Shown here piece after piece: positions 44,877-50,086 of a DNA stretch of 50,086 bases. Each line of letters opens with the position of its first letter. The first letter of the stretch is position 1. Under the pieces are notes generated by a model. It was not told where the DNA came from. It searched no databases and worked only from the letters and a program-made list of their open reading frames with translations. The translations under genes and the position numbers were made by a program. The DNA lies in assembly GCA_010692645.1 (NCBI GenBank), contig JAAHGS010000038.1:1-50086 (forward strand). The letters are read 5' to 3'. The stretch is from Symploca sp. SIO2E9. Its GTDB lineage: Bacteria; Cyanobacteriota; Cyanobacteriia; Cyanobacteriales; Coleofasciculaceae.

Positions 44877-46958
44877 TTGCGCCAGCTTGAGGAACATCGT
44901 AACCAACTGCTAGTGCGCCTAGATGACAAAAATGCCTGTGGGCGCTTGCAGGAAATAGACTTTTCGACCATTAGTCTCAGTATTATTGCTGAGTTGGAGG
45001 TGCTAGGCAAACTGAGGGTGCGCTTAGGCCGCGACACTCTTAATATTGGAGTCGTCGGTAGGGCAAGGCAGGGAAAAAGTCGCCTATTGCAGAGTTTAAC
45101 TGGGCTCACAGCAGCGGAAATCCCCGACGGTGACAGGCAGCATTGCACTGGTGTCCGTAGTACAATTCACCATAATCAATCTGTCGAAACCTACGGCGAG
45201 GTTTGGTTCCACTCAGAGAGGTCTTTTTTGGAAGAAGTAATTGCTCCCTATTACCAGAAACTACGATTAGGGGCACTACCAATGACTTTGGCAGAATTTG
45301 CCACCATACCTCTACCTCCCTTACCCAGTGAACTCCCTGGTTATGCTGAGCCTGGAGCTATGTACGAGCATCTGGGTAAGTATCACGCCCATCTGGAGCA
45401 ATATCAATCCCTGCTCAGGGAACCCTCACCCCGCCGCATTGCGAGGGAGCAAATTCGGGAATATGTGGCTCAAGACACCCCTGATGGTGAACGTGTCTTT
45501 TTCAATTACCTGGCTGTGCAAGAAGTCAAGATTATCTGTAAATTTCCCAACTCTGATATTGGGCAAATTGCCTTAGTTGATATGCCTGGTTTGGGTGATA
45601 CTGGTTTGGGCGACGAGGAGCGATTAGTAAAAACTCTGGGGCAAGAGGTTGATGTTGTGCTGTTTATCCGGATGCCAAAGTCATCTGGAGATTACTGGGC
45701 TGATGTCGATGTAAGGCTGTACGACACAGCGCGTGCGGCTTTAGTGGATTTGCCCATTGACCAGTGGTCTTTCATGATACTCAACCGCACTGGTGCTGAT
45801 TCTAAAAATGGCGACAATACTAATAATTGTCAAGACCTAGAGCAGACTATTACCGCCAAGCACATCAGCACAGTTGATTGCATCACAGCTAACTGCGCCG
45901 ACTCTGAACAAGCAAATAGGGTGCTTGATATAGTTCTCGACTACCTGGCAGCTAAGATTACAACTCTAGATCAACAGTATGCTTGGGCCTGTCAGGAACG
46001 TCTGTTGAGGCTTAGTAGTTCAGTCAATGCCGAGTTAGATAAGGCTCGTCAAGCTTTGGGTATAGTAACACCAGGGGATAACTGGTTTCCTTTGTTTGCT
46101 CAGCTATTCGAGCAACTATGGGATCAACTCTCCAATGGTTTAGAAAGCTTGCTGAGGAGACTCAGACAGCAGCGCGATACCAGAGATCTTGACTTCAAAC
46201 AGCAAGTGGATGCAGCTTTAGAAGCTTGCCGCCTTGATCCTAACATGCCCTCAGTTGAGCAAATTGAAACTAGGCGCGATCGCGTTGGCGGTTATCCTAA
46301 TGCCTACTATCAATATTTAAACGAAATCCGCGCCCACCTTTCCCAGCACTTTTTGTCTCTAGATGACGGTTTAAAGCTGTCAATTGAGCGGGTAAAATCC
46401 CAAGTTACAGAGGTATTAGTGGCACAAGGTTATATGGGAAAGCTAACTAATGTACGCGGAGCCGAGTTTATTAAAGCCATTGCTCAGCAACTGCCGGAAA
46501 ACCTGACTAGACTGAAGTTAGGGTTCAAAATCCTATGGGAATTTGACCTTTCCTATCGAGGGCTGATTCAACACCGCATTCGCCAACATCTTGATGGTCT
46601 TACGCCTGATGAAACTACTCTTGTCCTCTCTAAATCTCCTAATGCCCAGGAAGTATTGGATAATCTTAAGACACTCCATGCCGAAGCAGTTTATGGCTGC
46701 GAGAGTGCCTTAGAAGATTTGCTTTATGAACCATCTCAAGCTGCATTTGCAATTGTTGAAGAGTTCATTGATCGCGTACTCCGTGCTCAAGGTGTAAAAC
46801 TAGAATGGCGCATCTTTTTAGAGGAGGTACGTTCAGAGGTTTGGTCAGCTGAATTTGAGCAGCTAGGAGCTCGTAAGCGGTTGCTGCGGGAGTGGTTAAA
46901 CTCAGTAGAACAGGCAGTAAATGCTAACCAATTGGACTCGATGCGCTTCTTGGAATAA
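44877..46958 (+). CDS. Dynamin-like large GTPase
   Basis: 693 residues from the TTG at 44877, the first canonical start. The frame is open back to 44754 and reads helix-like coding (RTARIASIIEKRQPLAEKIA), so the true start may be upstream, perhaps ATT at 44793 or a start lost to a stop at 44751. P-loop GRARQGKS (61-68), switch threonine in CTGVRSTI, G3 DMPGLGDTG (235-243) and G4-like NRTGAD (303-308) are visible; the C-terminal half is helical (coiled coils about 380-560). Dynamin-like GTPases remodel membranes or assemble on them. It starts a three-gene block: the second GTPase follows after 18 bp. Not a known DRP subfamily to me. Confidence 0.85.
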   Translation: MRQLEEHRNQLLVRLDDKNACGRLQEIDFSTISLSIIAELEVLGKLRVRLGRDTLNIGVVGRARQGKSRLLQSLTGLTAAEIPDGDRQHCTGVRSTIHHNQSVETYGEVWFHSERSFLEEVIAPYYQKLRLGALPMTLAEFATIPLPPLPSELPGYAEPGAMYEHLGKYHAHLEQYQSLLREPSPRRIAREQIREYVAQDTPDGERVFFNYLAVQEVKIICKFPNSDIGQIALVDMPGLGDTGLGDEERLVKTLGQEVDVVLFIRMPKSSGDYWADVDVRLYDTARAALVDLPIDQWSFMILNRTGADSKNGDNTNNCQDLEQTITAKHISTVDCITANCADSEQANRVLDIVLDYLAAKITTLDQQYAWACQERLLRLSSSVNAELDKARQALGIVTPGDNWFPLFAQLFEQLWDQLSNGLESLLRRLRQQRDTRDLDFKQQVDAALEACRLDPNMPSVEQIETRRDRVGGYPNAYYQYLNEIRAHLSQHFLSLDDGLKLSIERVKSQVTEVLVAQGYMGKLTNVRGAEFIKAIAQQLPENLTRLKLGFKILWEFDLSYRGLIQHRIRQHLDGLTPDETTLVLSKSPNAQEVLDNLKTLHAEAVYGCESALEDLLYEPSQAAFAIVEEFIDRVLRAQGVKLEWRIFLEEVRSEVWSAEFEQLGARKRLLREWLNSVEQAVNANQLDSMRFLE

Positions 46959-46976
46959 GGCAGCAAAGGAATTTCA

Positions 46977-47939
46977 ATGAACGAACTTAAAATTACCATG
47001 CTTGGACCTAGTGGCGTTGGCAAAACTAGTCTTTTAACTGCTATGTATGAGCAGTTTGAGAGCAACATTGGTCGCACTAATCTCCAACTTACTCCTGACT
47101 TGGAGAGTTCCGCATTACTTCAAGAGCGTTTAGCACAATTACAAAATCTTCCTGACAGTTTTGAAACTAAGGGATGGATGGCAAGTACAGAAAATTATCG
47201 TTCTTTTGTATTTGATTTGGGTAAAAAAGGTGCCATGCCATCTCTGCGACTGCACTTCCAAGATTACCCAGGGGAATGGCATGAGTCCAAAAGCTCCCGT
47301 GAAGATAAGGAACGCATCGATAATTTTGTAACAGAATCAGCGGCAGTACTAATCGCAATTGATACCCCAGCACTGATGGAGAAAAAAGGTCACTGGCATG
47401 CCCAAATTAATAGACCTCAGCAAATAACTAACCTCTTTCAACGAGTTTATAGAGAATTGGAATCACCGCGACTAGTGATTTTGGCTCCTGTTAGGTGTGA
47501 GAAGTACTTGCAAACGGAAGCATCTACCTCTAAGCTCTTAAAGTGCATTGAGGAGGGATATGCTAAGTTACTAGAGCTGTTTAGATCTCAAATTCTGCTA
47601 CCTAAAGTTGTCGTAGTTGTCACACCTGTTCAGACTGTTGGGAGTGTGCTTTTCTCTAGAATTGAAGAAGATGAAGGCAAGCCACTATTTATCTTTCGGA
47701 AAACTAGTCACGATGCTCAATACAATCCCTCCGACAGTGAACAGCCACTCAGGTATCTTTTACGGTTTTTGCTGAGATTACATCTTGATCAACGCCAGTG
47801 GAGATTCTTTAATTTCCTCCGTAAGTGGTTGGATTTAGATAAAGAACTCAAGGCAGCAGTGGAAGAGTTTGCCAAAGGGTGCAAAACTACTGATGGTTTT
47901 GAAGTGTTGCAGGGGGAAACCTGGCTTAATATATCCTAG
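46977..47939 (+). CDS. Small GTPase-like P-loop protein (second GTPase of the block)
   Basis: 320 residues. P-loop GPSGVGKT (10-17) and G3 QDYPGEW (95-101) are clear. The usual G4 NKxD is not found; at its position is APVRCEKYL. ITMLGPSGVGKTSLLTAMYEQF is typical of a double- or associated-type GTPase that works with larger GTPases. The C-terminal helical part (about 250-320) is unique to the family. It lies 18 bp after the dynamin-like gene and 145 bp before the tail-anchored gene. I cannot name an established family with certainty. Confidence 0.8.
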   Translation: MNELKITMLGPSGVGKTSLLTAMYEQFESNIGRTNLQLTPDLESSALLQERLAQLQNLPDSFETKGWMASTENYRSFVFDLGKKGAMPSLRLHFQDYPGEWHESKSSREDKERIDNFVTESAAVLIAIDTPALMEKKGHWHAQINRPQQITNLFQRVYRELESPRLVILAPVRCEKYLQTEASTSKLLKCIEEGYAKLLELFRSQILLPKVVVVVTPVQTVGSVLFSRIEEDEGKPLFIFRKTSHDAQYNPSDSEQPLRYLLRFLLRLHLDQRQWRFFNFLRKWLDLDKELKAAVEEFAKGCKTTDGFEVLQGETWLNIS

Positions 47940-48083
47940 AATTTATACGGATTTTGAAGTTTAGATGATGGATTATGGTTAATGGCTCATGGTTAATGGC
48001 TCATTGGGTTAGTATGCGGCAATTGTGGAATACTTTCCCCATGAACAATCAACAATGAACAATCAACAATGAATAATTAACAG

Positions 48084-48869
48084 ATGGAAATTTACGTCCA
48101 GAGTCGCGGTTTTTCTCAAGAGGATGGCTATTGTTGGTTGCCAGAGAAACCATCTATGCTGGCAACTAGCCAGGTGAGTGATTTAATTCAGAGTGAATCG
48201 CCTTCTTTGGTTCTAGGGCGGTATAATGGTAAGTTGATGCTGCTGGTTACTGGTTTAGAGGCAAGTAAACGCAGAGATTTTCGCGATCGCAAAATCCGTA
48301 ATTCTGTAGTCTGGGTGAGTGAAGACTCGGAGCAAGAGCAACGGATCTTAAGGATGATTGCTGTTCGTGCCTTGCGGAACTGGGACTCGCTCAGAGAAGA
48401 TATTAATGTGGCAGTACAGTTTAGCAGTGAGCAGGGATTTCAAGTTTTATTTGAAGAAATTAAACTGTTGACGATGAAAGGCAAAGATTTGCCTACAAGT
48501 AGTCAGCTTAATAATGATCAGGAATTAAATTATAAAATCAGTAAAAATCTGGATGAGCGCAAACAGGAGCTAGCCAGTTTACTTGAGCAATACTCTCTAC
48601 CAAAAAGAGAAGGTTCATTGGTAGTAGTTACTGAAATTAAAGCTGAGGAAGCTCTAATTAAAGCCCAAGTTTGGCGTGGATTGTCGAAGCTTGTCAACTC
48701 AGATACTTGGAAAGTAATTGGAAATCGAGTTACTCCTAATGCTCCTAAATCCTCTGCACTTAGTTTTAGGCAAGTGGGTGATAAATCGACAAAAGATAAA
48801 TCTTTAGCCTTAGTAATGTTTGCTGCTATTGTGGCTGGAATGATGATGTTATGGGGAATTGTGTTTTAG
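48084..48869 (+). CDS. Tail-anchored uncharacterised protein of the GTPase block
   Basis: 261 residues. Soluble N-terminal domain (1-130; EIYVQSRGFSQEDGYCWL, SLVLGRYNGKLMLLVTGL, DFRDRKIRNSVVWV) and a middle helical region (about 150-200), then one membrane helix at 240-261 (LALVMFAAIVAGMMMLWGIV) at the very end, a tail anchor with the N-domain in the cytosol. I recall uncharacterised cyanobacterial proteins with this N-terminal pattern beside such GTPases (GTPase-associated type), but no function. The spacer to the second GTPase holds ACAATCA/ACAATGA heptamers (about 48039-48070). Confidence 0.7.
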   Translation: MEIYVQSRGFSQEDGYCWLPEKPSMLATSQVSDLIQSESPSLVLGRYNGKLMLLVTGLEASKRRDFRDRKIRNSVVWVSEDSEQEQRILRMIAVRALRNWDSLREDINVAVQFSSEQGFQVLFEEIKLLTMKGKDLPTSSQLNNDQELNYKISKNLDERKQELASLLEQYSLPKREGSLVVVTEIKAEEALIKAQVWRGLSKLVNSDTWKVIGNRVTPNAPKSSALSFRQVGDKSTKDKSLALVMFAAIVAGMMMLWGIVF

Positions 48870-49155
48870 TTTACTTTTTTTTTGAGGTGACAATCAAAGA
48901 ATGGTAAAGAGCCTAGCATAGCTAGTCCAAACAGTATTAAATTAACCTTTGTATATAGAACCGATTTGAGATACAACCCAGATTTCAATTTCAGAAGATG
49001 CTACCTCTAAGCCTGCGCGAACTAAGTATTTTGTCAACAGTCAATACTCATTATAAACTCGCTTATTAATAATTTTGTATAGAAGTAATTTTTGCAGCAC
49101 CAAACACCCGCTACTATAGAACTATCAAACAATTGGCAAGCCAGCTAGCACAACT

Positions 49156-49884
49156 ATGTCAGAACTCAATTTATCTGAATCTAGCGTGGTACTGCCCCCT
49201 ACCCAGGCAGAGCTTCCTTATGATGATGGCATTCCCATGGAAACCCAACGACACAAAGTCCAAATGGAAATGCTCATCGATACCCTCTCGCCTTGGTTAG
49301 CCCAACGTTCAGATGGTTACGTGGGGGGTAATATGTTTGTCTACTTTAGCTTGGCACAGATCAAAAATCAGGACTTTCGAGGCCCAGACTTCTTTGCAGT
49401 GTTGGGAGTGCCTAAAGGGGAGCGTCTTTCATGGGTTGTCTGGGAAGAAGGAAAAGGACCAGATGTTGTGATTGAGTTGCTATCTGAAAGCACAGCTCAA
49501 TTAGATAAAAATCAGAAAAAGCTGATTTATCAAAACCAGCTGCGTGTGCCAGAGTATTTTTGGTTTGACCCTTTTAATCCTGATGATTGGGCTGGCTTCT
49601 TTCTCCAAAAAGGGGTATACCAGTCTTTGACTCCCAATTCCCAAAATCAACTGGTGAGTCAGTTACTAGGACTAGCATTAGTGCGCTGGCATGGTAATTA
49701 CAAAGGTATTGATACTATCTGGTTAAGATGGGCAACTTTAGATGGAGAATTGTTGACAACTCCTGAGGAAATAGCAGAGCAAGCTGAACAACGGGCAGAG
49801 CAGGCAGAATCTAAATTGCAGCAGACTGTACTAAACTTACAGAGAAGTAAGCTGCATCCCACGTCTTTCAAGCGTGGGATGTAG
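49156..49884 (+). CDS. Uma2 family (DUF820) PD-(D/E)XK nuclease-like protein, 3' end replaced by IS
   Basis: 242 residues, of which the first about 231 are Uma2. RGPDFFAVLGVP and VVIELLSEST give the Asp and Glu of the nuclease-like core; a Glu/Gln/Ala-rich helix ends the native part (EQAEQRAEQAESKLQQ). The last codons (LQRSKLHPTSFKRGM) are the hairpin sequence of the IS left end, so the original C-terminal helix has been lost and a new stop acquired. Uma2 genes are abundant in cyanobacteria; function is uncertain. It is preceded by 286 bases of non-coding DNA. Confidence 0.85.
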   Translation: MSELNLSESSVVLPPTQAELPYDDGIPMETQRHKVQMEMLIDTLSPWLAQRSDGYVGGNMFVYFSLAQIKNQDFRGPDFFAVLGVPKGERLSWVVWEEGKGPDVVIELLSESTAQLDKNQKKLIYQNQLRVPEYFWFDPFNPDDWAGFFLQKGVYQSLTPNSQNQLVSQLLGLALVRWHGNYKGIDTIWLRWATLDGELLTTPEEIAEQAEQRAEQAESKLQQTVLNLQRSKLHPTSFKRGM

Positions 49885-50086
49885 CGCTAAGGCTTTTAAG
49901 CCGCGTTAGCTGTTTGGTTGATCTTCGATTGTAGACATACTATCATAAACAGCATGAAGGCTTTGAAGTTCAAGCTATACGCTCACAAGCGCAATCGATA
50001 TCTCAAACGGTCGCTCAATGCTGCTGGAGTGATCTACAATCACGCGATTGCCCTCCACAAGCGGTACTACCGAATCTGGGGTCAAC
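49848..50086 (+). mobile_element. IS200/IS605-family (tnpB-type) element, left end, truncated by window
   Basis: The left part has a hairpin GCTGCATCCCACG / CGTGGGATGTAGC (about 49854-49888) and a second stem GCTAA-GGC..GCC-TTAGC after it (about 49887-49911), the subterminal stem-loops of the family. A TTAC tetramer lies just upstream (about 49836), a possible cleavage site. The tnpB gene begins at 49954. The right end is beyond the window. Confidence 0.85.
49954..50086 (+). CDS. tnpB: RNA-guided endonuclease TnpB, N-terminal part (partial)
   Basis: The first 44 codons from ATG at 49954 (MKALKFKLYAHKRNRYLKRS, then LNAAGVIYNHAIALHKRYYR), the classic OrfB/TnpB N-terminal pattern of the IS200/IS605 group. 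The window ends inside the gene. No Y1 transposase (tnpA) is visible upstream, so the element may be of the tnpB-only IS1341 type unless tnpA lies beyond the edge. Confidence 0.9.
   Translation, partial: MKALKFKLYAHKRNRYLKRSLNAAGVIYNHAIALHKRYYRIWGQ

Overview
The window is chromosomal DNA of a cyanobacterium, most likely a filamentous one. Several genes point this way: an NtcB-like LysR regulator behind a near-perfect NtcA box, a high-light-inducible (Hli) chlorophyll-binding peptide behind an RpaB-type HLR1 box, a Tab2-like RNA-binding protein, an HpsE-like hormogonium-polysaccharide glycosyltransferase, a PixJ-like bilin chemoreceptor, a KaiB paralogue, DUF2949 and DUF4330 proteins, and group 1 sigma factor SigA. 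HIP1 octamers (GCGATCGC) are scattered through it, for example at 1351, 5937, 10641, 24864, 42409, 46276 and 48283. Heptanucleotide tandem repeats of the type known from filamentous and heterocystous cyanobacteria fill many spacers.

Layout. 0-5 kb: an NblR-like atypical response regulator, a DUF192 lipoprotein, a spacer with a probable tnpB-element remnant, DUF2949, an alanine-glyoxylate-type aminotransferase and Tab2. 5-15 kb: a TldD/PmbA protein, a ClC-CBS-Usp fusion, ntcB, a sensor kinase, a KaiB-like protein next to a REC-PAS-histidine kinase, and hli. 15-28 kb: housekeeping genes (sigA, polysaccharide deacetylase, M48 protease, metallophosphoesterase, miaE, pgk, universal stress protein, ylqF) mixed with lipoproteins and uncharacterised proteins. 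28-38 kb: an RHH-PAS-PAS-PAS protein, then a minus-strand sulfur block (CHR transporter, sulfotransferase, APS-reductase-type cysH, a one-cysteine thioredoxin-fold protein, sat, cysC). 38-44.5 kb: a 1138-residue PixJ-like chemoreceptor, a helix-turn-helix protein and HpsE. 44.7-49 kb: a plus-strand three-gene block of a dynamin-like GTPase, a second GTPase and a tail-anchored protein, the best candidate here for a poorly described system. The right edge holds a Uma2-family gene cut by an IS200/IS605 (tnpB) element that runs off the window.

How genes may work together. The sulfur block can make APS and PAPS and reduce APS, and a sulfotransferase lies upstream of these genes on the same strand, which suggests supply of PAPS for a sulfated product. 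The GTPase block looks like an operon, with 18 bp between the first two genes, and may act at a membrane through the tail anchor of its third product. The KaiB-like and kinase pair may be a non-clock use of the KaiB fold.

The spacers are rich in small non-autonomous repeats. Two families have inverted ends around a tandem-repeat core and occur twice each (9082 and 30295; 23892 and 38082). One copy provides the stop codon of the chemoreceptor gene. No tRNA, rRNA or CRISPR array was seen.
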